A stretch of 21,446 nt of DNA, taken from positions 1 through 21,446 of the forward strand of contig CAZBVV010000024.1 of assembly GCA_964495345.1 (NCBI GenBank), given 5' to 3'. The notes beneath the pieces are model-generated. The model ran no database searches and was not told the origin of the DNA. It was given only the letters and a program-made list of their open reading frames with translations. Both the position numbers and the translations under genes were made by a program. Position 1 is the stretch's first letter. Every line of letters begins with the position of its first letter. Source of the stretch: UBA1081 sp964495345 (GTDB taxonomy: Bacteria > Bacillota > Clostridia > Oscillospirales > Acutalibacteraceae). This document shows positions 14,816-21,446 of the stretch, one piece after another.

Positions 14816-15484
14816 TTAATAATTCTGTATCAACTCATATTCACCGCTTATAAGAATTTTTATCAAATCTTCATTTGTTTTAATTGGAGTTTGGGTTATA
14901 ATTCCGCCTTTTGCAAGGTTTTTCGGTCTGTGAAAATCACTGCCGCCGGTGCGGATTTTCATACCTGTTTCTTTTACCCATTTTTCCGTATTTTCGTTTG
15001 CTTCTTTCGTGCCTTTGCCGTTAAAAACTTCTGCACCGTCAAGATATTTAGGATTTGTTCTTATCATCCAATCTCTGAACGGATGAGCCTGAACTACAAT
15101 AAGATTGTTTTTCTTTGCAAGACGGTAAAATCTTTTTGGATACATCGCCATAAGATTGCCGTTTGATTTAAGGAAATCCTCTGTCACTCCGTATACAAGA
15201 TAATCGTTGGCTGTTGCATAATATCTTAATTCCATACCCAACAGAACAGTAAAGTCATCACCTGCCGCTTTCAATGCTGCTTTATAGCCTTTTGTGTAAA
15301 AGTCTATCGCTTTGTGGGGTCGCATTACGGTTGACGGTGTGAATGTCATAGGTGAAAAATGGTCTGTTATAACAATTCCGTCGTAACCTGCTTCTTTGTA
15401 AAGTTTTACACATTCAGCCGCAGGAGTGCCTGCACAACGACTCACTTCTTTTGTGTGACAATGTAATTCATACTTGAATGACAC
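14816..15484 (-). CDS. PHP-domain phosphoesterase
   Basis: This 222-residue protein of the polymerase and histidinol phosphatase (PHP) superfamily binds two or three metals. Ligand motifs in order are HCHT (His8, His10), ITDHF (Asp41, His42), GMELR (Glu85), QAHPFRD (His134) and GSDFH (Asp183, His185), so the site is complete. There is no polymerase or other domain, so it is probably a stand-alone phosphatase or nucleotidase; the substrate could be histidinol phosphate, a nucleoside bisphosphate or another phosphomonoester. The start is a GTG at 15484 with AAAGGA ten nt upstream. It could also receive readthrough from thiI, because no terminator is seen between them. It ends 36 nt from the bidirectional terminator. 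Confidence 0.9.
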   Translation of the reverse strand: MSFKYELHCHTKEVSRCAGTPAAECVKLYKEAGYDGIVITDHFSPMTFTPSTVMRPHKAIDFYTKGYKAALKAAGDDFTVLLGMELRYYATANDYLVYGVTEDFLKSNGNLMAMYPKRFYRLAKKNNLIVVQAHPFRDWMIRTNPKYLDGAEVFNGKGTKEANENTEKWVKETGMKIRTGGSDFHRPKNLAKGGIITQTPIKTNEDLIKILISGEYELIQNY

Positions 15485-15564
15485 TTTTTTTATTTCCTTT
15501 CCGTATTAATTACAATTTATTTCAAATAATACCTGCGTAAGATAAAAGAAACGGAGGTCATTTT

Positions 15565-15702
15565 ATGGGTATAACAAAGAGTGTCTGTTTTGCGGTGAAA
15601 GCTTGCAAAATGATTAAAATTTGCAACTGCATTAAAAAGAGTATTGCCGTTATCGCTTTTGTTCTTATTGCAATCAGTGCCCTGTCAATGTGCAAAAGCT
15701 AA
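15565..15702 (+). CDS. Small 45-residue Cys-rich single-pass membrane peptide (hypothetical)
   Basis: I do not recognise this gene. A 45-codon frame starts with ATG at 15565, 7 nt after a near-perfect GGAGG. It encodes a basic, Cys-containing N-terminal half (Cys8, Cys14, Cys20, Cys22; six Lys in the first 25 residues), then a 16-residue hydrophobic segment (about 27-42, IAVIAFVLIAISALSM) and a short tail with Cys43. By the positive-inside rule the basic N-terminus would stay in the cytoplasm. Its TAA stop overlaps the thiI stop on the other strand by 4 nt. It is divergent from the PHP gene (80 nt gap). No convincing promoter was found. The strong ribosome binding site and membrane-peptide composition make it more likely real than chance. 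Confidence 0.6.
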   Translation: MGITKSVCFAVKACKMIKICNCIKKSIAVIAFVLIAISALSMCKS

Positions 15703-16871
15703 AATATTGCAGTATGAACAGCAGATTCAACAGCAGTTTTTATAAGCTCATCGTCCCATGCAGCAGCCTCAGCCTGTCGTGCCATTTCGACGGTGGGCTT
15801 TGTTTTCGGATGTTTGGGAGTAAATACCGTACAACAATCCTCGTAAGGCTCTATTGAAATATCAAATGTATCAATTTTTCTTGAAATTTCAATAATTTCA
15901 TTTTTATCCATACCGATACAAGGTCTGAAAACAGGTAACTGTGCCGCATCATCCGTACATCTCAATGCCCACATTGTCTGTGATGCAACCTGACCTACGC
16001 TTTCACCTGTGATAAGAGCGTTACAATCATGGTTTTCTGCGATTTGTGAGGCTATTTTCATCATAAGTCTACGCATTGTAATTGTGAACATATCTTCGGG
16101 TGCATTGTCGCGGATTCGTTCCTGTAATTCAGTAAAATGTACCGTATAAAGGTCAATTCTGCCGCTGTATTTTGCCACTTTTTTAAGCAGCTCGTGAACT
16201 TTCATTTCTGCTCGCTGTGAGGTGTATGGAGGTGATGCAAAATGTACCGCCGTAAGCTTTAATCCTCTTTTTGCCATCATCCATGCGGCAACGGGACTGT
16301 CAATACCTCCGGAAATAAGCACGCAGGCATTACCGCCTGAGCCCGTGGGCATACCGCCTGCACCTTTAAGCTGATTTCCGTGAATAAATGCGTAGTTATC
16401 TCTTATTTCAACAGTAACTTTAATATCGGGGTTGTGTACGTCAACTTTCAAGTGATGAAATTTTGAAAGCAGAAAACCGCCGACCTCGTGACAGATTTCG
16501 GGTGATGTCATGGGAAACTTTTTGTCTGAACGCTTTGCTTCCACTTTGAATGTTCTTGCAAATGCAAGGTCATCACCTAAATATTCAAGTGCAGTTTGTC
16601 TGATAACATTAATATCTTTTTCGCATTGTGCGGCTCTTGAAATGCCTACAACGCCGAAAATATGCTGAATAATGTCAACAGCTTTGTCAAAATCAACCGA
16701 TTCCTCAACAGGCTCAATAACGGTTGTGGACTGTGACCTTATAAACTTGAACTCACCAACCGAATGGCGGAGCCTTGTTCTGATGTTTTTAATAAGTATA
16801 TCCTCGAATGTGCGACGGTTTAAGCCTTTTAATGCAAGTTCACCGTCTTTCAAAAGTATAATTTCTTTCAT
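15699..16871 (-). CDS. thiI: tRNA sulfurtransferase ThiI (tRNA 4-thiouridine synthase)
   Basis: This enzyme adenylates and thiolates U8 of tRNA, and in some bacteria passes sulfur to ThiS for thiamine thiazole synthesis. It is 390 residues from the ATG at 16871, chosen because GGAG sits 7 nt upstream; the longer frame to 16925 would overlap iscS and adds 18 residues foreign to the family. The N-terminal ferredoxin-like/THUMP region spans about 1-165. The PP-loop is SGGIDSP (187-193). YEDCCTVFTPKHP (about 343-355) carries the conserved Cys of the catalytic disulfide region. The rhodanese domain of the 482-residue E. coli protein is absent, as in B. subtilis, where a dedicated cysteine desulfurase supplies the sulfur; that gene is directly upstream here (22 nt). 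Confidence 0.95.
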   Translation of the reverse strand: MKEIILLKDGELALKGLNRRTFEDILIKNIRTRLRHSVGEFKFIRSQSTTVIEPVEESVDFDKAVDIIQHIFGVVGISRAAQCEKDINVIRQTALEYLGDDLAFARTFKVEAKRSDKKFPMTSPEICHEVGGFLLSKFHHLKVDVHNPDIKVTVEIRDNYAFIHGNQLKGAGGMPTGSGGNACVLISGGIDSPVAAWMMAKRGLKLTAVHFASPPYTSQRAEMKVHELLKKVAKYSGRIDLYTVHFTELQERIRDNAPEDMFTITMRRLMMKIASQIAENHDCNALITGESVGQVASQTMWALRCTDDAAQLPVFRPCIGMDKNEIIEISRKIDTFDISIEPYEDCCTVFTPKHPKTKPTVEMARQAEAAAWDDELIKTAVESAVHTAIF

Positions 16872-16893
16872 TTTCTGTCTCCAAAAATAAATT

Positions 16894-18021
16894 TTATCGT
16901 CTGATTCGTTTAACAATGCTGTCAATAGCTTGTGTAACCTGTGCCATATCCTCAGCTGTGGTGTATCTTGAAAGGCTGAGTCTTATTGCGGAATCAATAA
17001 ATTTAGGTTCAAGACCTATTGCCGTAAGCACTTCGCTCCTGTGACCTTTTTTACAGGCTGAACCTGCCGAAACATAAATGCCTTTTTCCGAAAGTGCATT
17101 TACCATAGTCTGTGAGGGCACACCCAAAACGGACATATTGATAATGTAGGGCAGGGAATCGGGCGAAGAATTTATATGCACACCGCCGATTTGGGTAACA
17201 TCCTTAATAAAGCTGTCACGGATGCGTTTTACAATTTCGTATTCTTTTCCTATATCGGGAAGATGTTTTGCCGCTTCACCGAAGCCGACTATTGCGGGCA
17301 TGGCTTCCGTACCCGAAAACAGACCTTTTTCCTGTCCTCCGCCTACGATGTGAGGTGTCATGTTTATGCCTTTTCTTACATAAATTGCACCGGCTCCTTT
17401 AGGTCCGTGAATCTTATGTGAGCTGACTGTCATAAGGTCAATTCCCGATTTTGCCGGGTTAAGATGAATCTTGCCGAATGCCTGTACTGCGTCAACATGG
17501 ATAAGTGCCTGTGAATTTGCTCTTTTAACGGCAGTTCTGAGTTGATTAATGGGATTGATTGTACCGATTTCATTATTAACTGCCATAATGCTGATAAGTA
17601 CCGTATTCTGATTGATTGCGTTCATCAGTTGTGCGGGTGAGAATGTTCCCTTTGAATCGGGTTTCAGCCTTATAATTTCATATCCTTGCTGTTCAAGACG
17701 CTTCATAGCCTCGTTTACACTGGGATGTTCAAGTGATGTTGTAATAATTCTGTTGCCTTTACGCCTGTTTGCATTTACGGCACCGAAAATTGCTGTATTG
17801 TTTGCCGTTGTTCCGCTTGTTGTAAAATATATTTCATCTTTTGAACAAGACAGCACATTTGCAATATGTCCTCTTGCTTTTTCAAGAGCCATTGATGCTT
17901 CAACACCCTTGCGGTGCAGAGAGGACGGATTACCGTAATTGTTTGTGAGCATATCCGTCATGGCTTCTGCCGCTTCACGGCATACCTTGGTGGTTGCACT
18001 GTTGTCAAGATAAATTTCCAA
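16894..18021 (-). CDS. Cysteine desulfurase (NifS/IscS family)
   Basis: This PLP enzyme converts cysteine to alanine and a persulfide, here probably the sulfur donor for the adjacent ThiI (a NifZ-like role). From the TTG start it has 375 residues. YLDNSATT lies at the N-terminus, His98 in SLEHPS, the PLP lysine Lys203 in SSHKIHGPKG, and the catalytic Cys323 in SAGSACKKG. I prefer TTG at 18021: AGGAG lies 9 nt upstream, while the in-frame ATG at 18030 directly abuts that AGGAG with no spacer. Homologues also tend to begin just before the YLDN segment. It is promoted from 18067-18095 and followed 22 nt later by thiI. No iscU, iscA or sufBCD genes are nearby, which argues against a housekeeping Fe-S role. 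Confidence 0.93.
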   Translation of the reverse strand: MEIYLDNSATTKVCREAAEAMTDMLTNNYGNPSSLHRKGVEASMALEKARGHIANVLSCSKDEIYFTTSGTTANNTAIFGAVNANRRKGNRIITTSLEHPSVNEAMKRLEQQGYEIIRLKPDSKGTFSPAQLMNAINQNTVLISIMAVNNEIGTINPINQLRTAVKRANSQALIHVDAVQAFGKIHLNPAKSGIDLMTVSSHKIHGPKGAGAIYVRKGINMTPHIVGGGQEKGLFSGTEAMPAIVGFGEAAKHLPDIGKEYEIVKRIRDSFIKDVTQIGGVHINSSPDSLPYIINMSVLGVPSQTMVNALSEKGIYVSAGSACKKGHRSEVLTAIGLEPKFIDSAIRLSLSRYTTAEDMAQVTQAIDSIVKRIRR

Positions 18022-18066
18022 TGGTTTCATCTCCTTTTAATGTATTAATGCATAGTGCATCATTAC

Positions 18067-18095
18067 ATTATACGTCTGACTGTGTTGTTTGTTAA
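18067..18095 (-). promoter_or_regulatory. Promoter of the cysteine desulfurase-thiI operon
   Basis: TTAACA (18095-18090) and TATAAT (18072-18067) are separated by 17 nt on the minus strand. The -35 box abuts the stop codon of the upstream histidine-phosphatase gene (18096). No terminator separates the two genes, so some readthrough is likely. Confidence 0.78.
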
Positions 18096-18830
18096 TCAGA
18101 AGAAGCAGGGGTCAAGGCTGTATTCGGGGAATTCGTTGTAAAGATGTGAAAGGTCATTAAGATACCCCAAAACAACATCAATACCGTATCTGCCTGTACC
18201 CTCTTTGAACAGATAAAATTTTGTAACACCCGTGTTGAGAAAATGAGGGTCAAATGTAACAGCTTCGGGGTCAAGTCCCATCAAAGCGTGGCAAAGGAAT
18301 GTGTTGAATGCGGCATGGGCAGTTATTGCAACTTTTTGTCCGTTGCCGTGACGCTCTTTTATATAAGATATAACCTTTTTAGCTCTTTCAAGCTGTTGTG
18401 CATCATTCCAGCCTGATGTAAAACTTATCATTCTGTCATTTTTGCTGTAGCCGTCAGCAAGGACAGCATGAGGATAGCGTTCTTTTATCTGTTCAAAAGA
18501 AAGACCGGGATATTCATCTTCTTTACCGCCGTTTTCTGACAGCAGGGGATGGATTATCAGATTGTGAAAACCGTTTTCGGGCTGTCTTTTTGTTATTTCC
18601 GTAGCTGTTGTCATGGCTCTTCTTAAACCGCTTGAATATACCGCATCAAAAGGATAATTTTTAAATCTTTCACCCAGAAGTTCTGCCATACGCTGACCTT
18701 TGGGAGTAAGGGGAACATCGTAATAATCAAGCTCTGAAAAGCCTTCCATTTTCTGCCCTAAATTGCCAAAAGTCTGTCCGTGGCGGATTATGTATAATTC
18801 AAGGTCAATAACATTTGTATTTTTATCCAT
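18096..18830 (-). CDS. Histidine phosphatase family protein (phosphoglycerate mutase-like)
   Basis: This 244-residue cytoplasmic protein of the histidine phosphatase superfamily has the phosphohistidine motif YIIRHGQT (Arg16, His17), then LTPKGQRMAELL, SSGLRRAMTTA (Arg70/Arg71) and AITAHAAFNTFL (His172), the second catalytic His. It is longer than cobalamin-type phosphatases (~200 residues). Its central insert (ENGGKEDEYPGLSFEQ and following) could shape substrate choice. Members dephosphorylate sugar phosphates, phosphoglycerate or nucleotides, and the substrate cannot be told here. Its promoter (18864-18892) is divergent from that of ligA. It is probably upstream in the same transcription direction as iscS-thiI. 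Confidence 0.88.
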   Translation of the reverse strand: MDKNTNVIDLELYIIRHGQTFGNLGQKMEGFSELDYYDVPLTPKGQRMAELLGERFKNYPFDAVYSSGLRRAMTTATEITKRQPENGFHNLIIHPLLSENGGKEDEYPGLSFEQIKERYPHAVLADGYSKNDRMISFTSGWNDAQQLERAKKVISYIKERHGNGQKVAITAHAAFNTFLCHALMGLDPEAVTFDPHFLNTGVTKFYLFKEGTGRYGIDVVLGYLNDLSHLYNEFPEYSLDPCFF

Positions 18831-18863
18831 TTAATCACATCCGATAGCAAATTTCAATCAAAA

Positions 18864-18892
18864 ATTATACCATAGAAAATAAAATTAAGCAA
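18864..18892 (-). promoter_or_regulatory. Promoter of the histidine-phosphatase gene
   Basis: TTGCTT (18892-18887) and TATAAT (18869-18864) are separated by 17 nt on the minus strand. TGG directly before the -10 gives an extended -10, which may compensate for the poor -35. It is back-to-back with the ligA promoter. Confidence 0.75.
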
Positions 18893-18919
18893 GGATTTTT
18901 GTTAAAAAAAGCTCTTTGC

Positions 18920-18948
18920 TTGAAAAGTGGAATTAAGAATGGTATACT
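18920..18948 (+). promoter_or_regulatory. Promoter of ligA
   Basis: TTGAAA (18920-18925) and TATACT (18943-18948) are separated by 17 nt, with an extended -10 (TGG before TATACT). It lies inside the longest open frame of ligA (TTG at 18899), which supports the start at 18977. Confidence 0.82.
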
Positions 18949-18976
18949 AATACAAGAATGTATCGGAGGGATAAAA

Positions 18977-20956
18977 ATGGATTTTGAAAAGTGTGCTGTA
19001 AGAGCCGCAGAATTAAGAGATATTCTCAACTATCACATACACAAATATTATGTGGAAAATACTAATGAAATTTCCGATTATGAGTACGATATGCTTATGC
19101 GTGAGCTTACGGAAATTGAAACGGCATATCCGGAGTTGCTTACAGCGGATTCACCCACTCACCGTGTGGGCGGCAGTGCGGAAGGACAGTTTGAGAGTGT
19201 TGTTCACGAGGTTCGTATGGAGAGCTTACAGGACGCATTTTCTGTTGACGAAATTTATGACTTTGATCGACGTGTAAAAGAGGTCTGCCCTGATGCAGAA
19301 TATGTGGTTGAGCCTAAAATTGACGGTCTTTCCGTATCTCTTGAATACCGTGACGGTATATTTTCAATCGGTTCAACAAGAGGCGACGGAAACGTTGGCG
19401 AAAATGTAACTGCAAATCTTCGCACGGTCCGTTCAATTCCCCTTAAAATAAAGGAAAATCTGCCTTTAATTGAGGTCAGGGGTGAGGTGTATATGCCTCG
19501 TGAAGTGTTTGCCTCTCTTGTTGAAAAACAGGACATGAACGGCGAAAAGCCTTTTAAAAATCCTCGAAATGCGGCGGCAGGTTCACTCCGTCAGAAAGAC
19601 CCGAAAATTACATCACAGCGTAAGCTCGATATTTATTGTTTCAATGTTCAGCGTCTTGCCGGCAAAGAGCTTACATCTCATAAAGAATCACTTGATTACA
19701 TCAAACAGCTCGGTTTTCACACCGTTCCGTTCTACACAAAATGCAGTACTGTTGAAGAAGTTGTTGCAGAAATAAACAGAATCGGCAGTATACGAGGTAC
19801 TCTGCCATTTGATATTGACGGTGCAGTTGTAAAGGTAAACGAATTTACGCATCGCAGCAAAATGGGCAGTACAGCCAAGTTCCCGAAATGGGCGGTTGCT
19901 TTTAAATATCCTCCGGAAGAAAAGGAAACAAAGCTTCTCGATGTGGAAATCAATGTGGGCAGAACGGGAGTTTTAACTCCTACGGGAATTTTTGAGCCTG
20001 TTATGCTTGCCGGAACCTGTGTAAGCAGAGCGACACTCCACAATGAGGATTTTATAAAAGAAAAAGGACTGCGTATAGGTGATACCTGTGTTATCAGCAA
20101 AGCGGGAGATATAATTCCCGAAGTTGTAAAAGTCACAAAGCATAACGAAAAAAATGATATTTATACAATCCCTGATATCTGTCCTTCTTGCAGTTCACAG
20201 ACTGTTCGTGAAGAGGGTGAAGCGGCAGTAAGATGCATAAATCCCGCCTGTCCTGCACAGCTTGTACGCAATCTTATTCATTTCTGCACAAGGGATGCTA
20301 TGGATATTGAGGGTATGGGTGAAGCAGTGGTCGAAACCTTTGTAAAAGAGGGGATTGTGTCCGATATTACGGATATTTTCACTCTTGATAAGGATAGAAT
20401 TGCATCAATCGACAGAATGGGTGAAAAATCTGCACAGAATCTTATTGATGCGGCGGAAAAATCAAAAAATAACGATTTGTATAAATTTGTGTACGCTCTG
20501 GGTATACGTCATATCGGTCAGAAAGCATCAAAGCTTCTTTGCGACAGATTCGGTGATATTAATTCGATTATGAATGCCACCGTGGAAGATATCCTTACCA
20601 TTGACGGCTTCGGTGCCGTTATGGCAGAGAGCGTCGTTGAATTTATGTCAAGAGAGGGTACAAAAACAATAATCGAAAAGTGTAAACAGCTCGGTATAAA
20701 TATGCAGTCACAAAGAGAAGTTAAGGACGAGCGTTTTGCAGGTATGACATTTGTGCTTACAGGTGCGTTATCACGTTTTACAAGGAACGAAGCGAGCGAA
20801 ATTATTGAATCATTCGGCGGTAAAACGGCGTCTTCAGTATCAAAAAAGACTTCTGTTGTGCTTGCGGGTGAGGATGCAGGCAGTAAGCTTCGTAAAGCCA
20901 ACGAGCTTGGTATCAGAGTTATCAGCGAAGATGAATTTGCAGAAATGATAAAATAA
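18977..20956 (+). CDS. ligA: NAD+-dependent DNA ligase
   Basis: This enzyme seals 3'-OH/5'-phosphate nicks during replication and repair, using NAD+. It is 659 residues from the ATG at 18977, which has GGAGGG six nt upstream; a longer frame from TTG 18899 begins upstream of the promoter and is rejected. Domains in order: Ia (HIHKYYVE...ISDYEYD), the adenylation domain with catalytic Lys114 in EPKIDG and STRGDGNVGENVT, an OB fold (NVGRTGVLTPTG), a Cys4 zinc finger (CPSC then CINPAC), helix-hairpin-helix repeats, and a C-terminal BRCT domain (FAGMTFVLTGALSRFTR onward). All domains are complete. Own promoter at 18920. No pcrA or gatCAB neighbours are visible, and no terminator was found after the stop. 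Confidence 0.97.
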   Translation: MDFEKCAVRAAELRDILNYHIHKYYVENTNEISDYEYDMLMRELTEIETAYPELLTADSPTHRVGGSAEGQFESVVHEVRMESLQDAFSVDEIYDFDRRVKEVCPDAEYVVEPKIDGLSVSLEYRDGIFSIGSTRGDGNVGENVTANLRTVRSIPLKIKENLPLIEVRGEVYMPREVFASLVEKQDMNGEKPFKNPRNAAAGSLRQKDPKITSQRKLDIYCFNVQRLAGKELTSHKESLDYIKQLGFHTVPFYTKCSTVEEVVAEINRIGSIRGTLPFDIDGAVVKVNEFTHRSKMGSTAKFPKWAVAFKYPPEEKETKLLDVEINVGRTGVLTPTGIFEPVMLAGTCVSRATLHNEDFIKEKGLRIGDTCVISKAGDIIPEVVKVTKHNEKNDIYTIPDICPSCSSQTVREEGEAAVRCINPACPAQLVRNLIHFCTRDAMDIEGMGEAVVETFVKEGIVSDITDIFTLDKDRIASIDRMGEKSAQNLIDAAEKSKNNDLYKFVYALGIRHIGQKASKLLCDRFGDINSIMNATVEDILTIDGFGAVMAESVVEFMSREGTKTIIEKCKQLGINMQSQREVKDERFAGMTFVLTGALSRFTRNEASEIIESFGGKTASSVSKKTSVVLAGEDAGSKLRKANELGIRVISEDEFAEMIK

Positions 20957-20970
20957 TTTTATTAAAACTA

Positions 20971-20999
20971 TTTACAAAACAAATTGTGAGTTGTATAAT
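20971..20999 (+). promoter_or_regulatory. Promoter of the DapA-family gene
   Basis: TTTACA (20971-20976) and a consensus TATAAT (20994-20999) are separated by 17 nt. The start site would be about 30 nt before the ATG at 21035. It lies 14 nt after the ligA stop. Confidence 0.82.
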
Positions 21000-21034
21000 A
21001 TTGGCGATTATTAGTCCGAAAGGAAATGATTAAA

Positions 21035-21446
21035 ATGAAAAAAGAACTTATCAACAACATTGAGGGTATTTATTCCCTTATGCTCACTCCCTATCACGAT
21101 GATAAAACCATTGACTACGCTACTTATGAAGAGTATTGCGAGTTTCAGGTTGCACAGGGAGTAGACCACCTTTTTGCAGTCTGCGGCAGCTCCGAAATGA
21201 AAGAGCTTACTCTTGAAGAAAGAATCAAGCTTGCAACACTTACTGCAAAGCACAAGGGTGATACAACAATCGTTGCTACTGCAAATATGGAAGCATCATG
21301 GTTCGCACAGGTTGAGGAAGTCAAAAGAATGTCGCAGACAGGTGTTGACGGTATCGTTTTCGTAACAAAGGGATTCGGTAATGATGGCGAAAGACTTGTT
21401 TCTTACATAGGCGAGCTTATGACTCATACAGACCTTCCTGTATTTA
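21035..21446 (+). CDS. DapA/NanA-family aldolase (dihydrodipicolinate synthase-like), 5' part
   Basis: This is the start of a class I aldolase TIM barrel; 137 codons are present before the window ends. The N-terminal GIYSLMLTPYHDDKTIDY matches the DHDPS/N-acetylneuraminate lyase family start. Family members form a Schiff base with pyruvate on a lysine that lies beyond the window. The segment that is normally GTTGE in DapA reads CGSSEM (Cys50-Met55), followed by a normal LTLEERIKL helix. This makes lysine biosynthesis uncertain and a different pyruvate-dependent aldolase or lyase plausible, so no symbol is given. AAAGGA lies upstream of the ATG and a clean promoter is at 20971-20999. Confidence 0.88.
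   Translation, partial: MKKELINNIEGIYSLMLTPYHDDKTIDYATYEEYCEFQVAQGVDHLFAVCGSSEMKELTLEERIKLATLTAKHKGDTTIVATANMEASWFAQVEEVKRMSQTGVDGIVFVTKGFGNDGERLVSYIGELMTHTDLPVF

Noticed and set aside
14786..15166. 126-codon plus-strand frame opposite the PHP gene
   Set aside because: It is antisense to a gene with all PHP metal ligands, is rich in Phe/Cys/Ile as expected for an antisense shadow, and has no ribosome binding site.
16872..16925. Longer N-terminus for thiI
   Set aside because: It would overlap the cysteine desulfurase gene and include the GGAG that serves the ATG at 16871; the family starts at MKEII.
18899..18976. TTG start adding 26 residues to ligA
   Set aside because: It lies upstream of the ligA -35/-10 boxes, so it would not be transcribed from that promoter; GGAGGG points to the ATG at 18977.

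Overview
The window looks like a chromosomal segment of a low-to-mid-GC gut-type Clostridia (Ruminococcaceae/Oscillospiraceae-like Firmicute). The evidence is a T-box leader on pheS, strong AGGAGG-type ribosome binding sites, sigma-A promoters with 17-nt spacers, a KtrAB potassium system, and a NifS/ThiI pair without a rhodanese domain. A run of exactly 100 Ns (5023-5122) shows this is a draft or metagenome scaffold, and it interrupts one gene. The taxonomic placement is inference from gene style only. Most of the window is core metabolism and housekeeping. I saw no phage, CRISPR, rRNA, tRNA or toxin-antitoxin locus.

Layout. (1) 1-1362, minus strand: the start of pheS behind a phenylalanine T-box leader with its own promoter. 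A 271-bp MITE-like element with 27-bp terminal inverted repeats and TA flanks is inserted inside this leader. (2) 1383-5652, minus: a membrane-anchored multidomain N-acetylmuramoyl-L-alanine amidase, translationally coupled to a DEDDh exonuclease with a zinc-ribbon tail. Upstream lies a second, separately promoted DEDDh exonuclease broken by the N gap. (3) 5729-14780, plus: a long co-directional run starting at a clear promoter and ending at a strong hairpin. It holds a sugar-phosphate isomerase/epimerase-like TIM barrel, argH, ktrB, ktrA, an orphan parA/soj, glgA, a second TIM-barrel isomerase-like gene, a CPBP membrane protease and a PadR regulator. From 5797 to 13141 the gaps are 21 nt or less or the genes overlap, so that part is probably one operon. 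(4) 14816-18830, mostly minus: a PHP phosphoesterase, thiI, iscS/nifS and a histidine-phosphatase protein. A 45-codon plus-strand small ORF sits between the PHP gene and thiI. (5) 18920-21446, plus: ligA with its own promoter, then the 5' part of a DapA/NanA-family aldolase running off the window.

How the genes work together. IscS and ThiI form a sulfur-transfer pair (cysteine sulfur to tRNA 4-thiouridine and/or thiamine thiazole). KtrB and KtrA form one K+ channel-regulator complex. The exonuclease and amidase are coupled by an ATGA overlap. The argH-ktrBA-parA-glgA grouping mixes arginine synthesis, K+ uptake, a partition-type ATPase and glycogen synthesis; it has no obvious common pathway.

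The most notable observation is the MITE-like insertion inside the pheS T-box riboswitch. Its inverted repeats would fold into a long hairpin in the RNA, possibly letting Stem I and the antiterminator still work together. The next is the unannotated 45-codon Cys-rich membrane-peptide ORF that overlaps thiI tail to tail. I did not find a clearly new multi-gene system.
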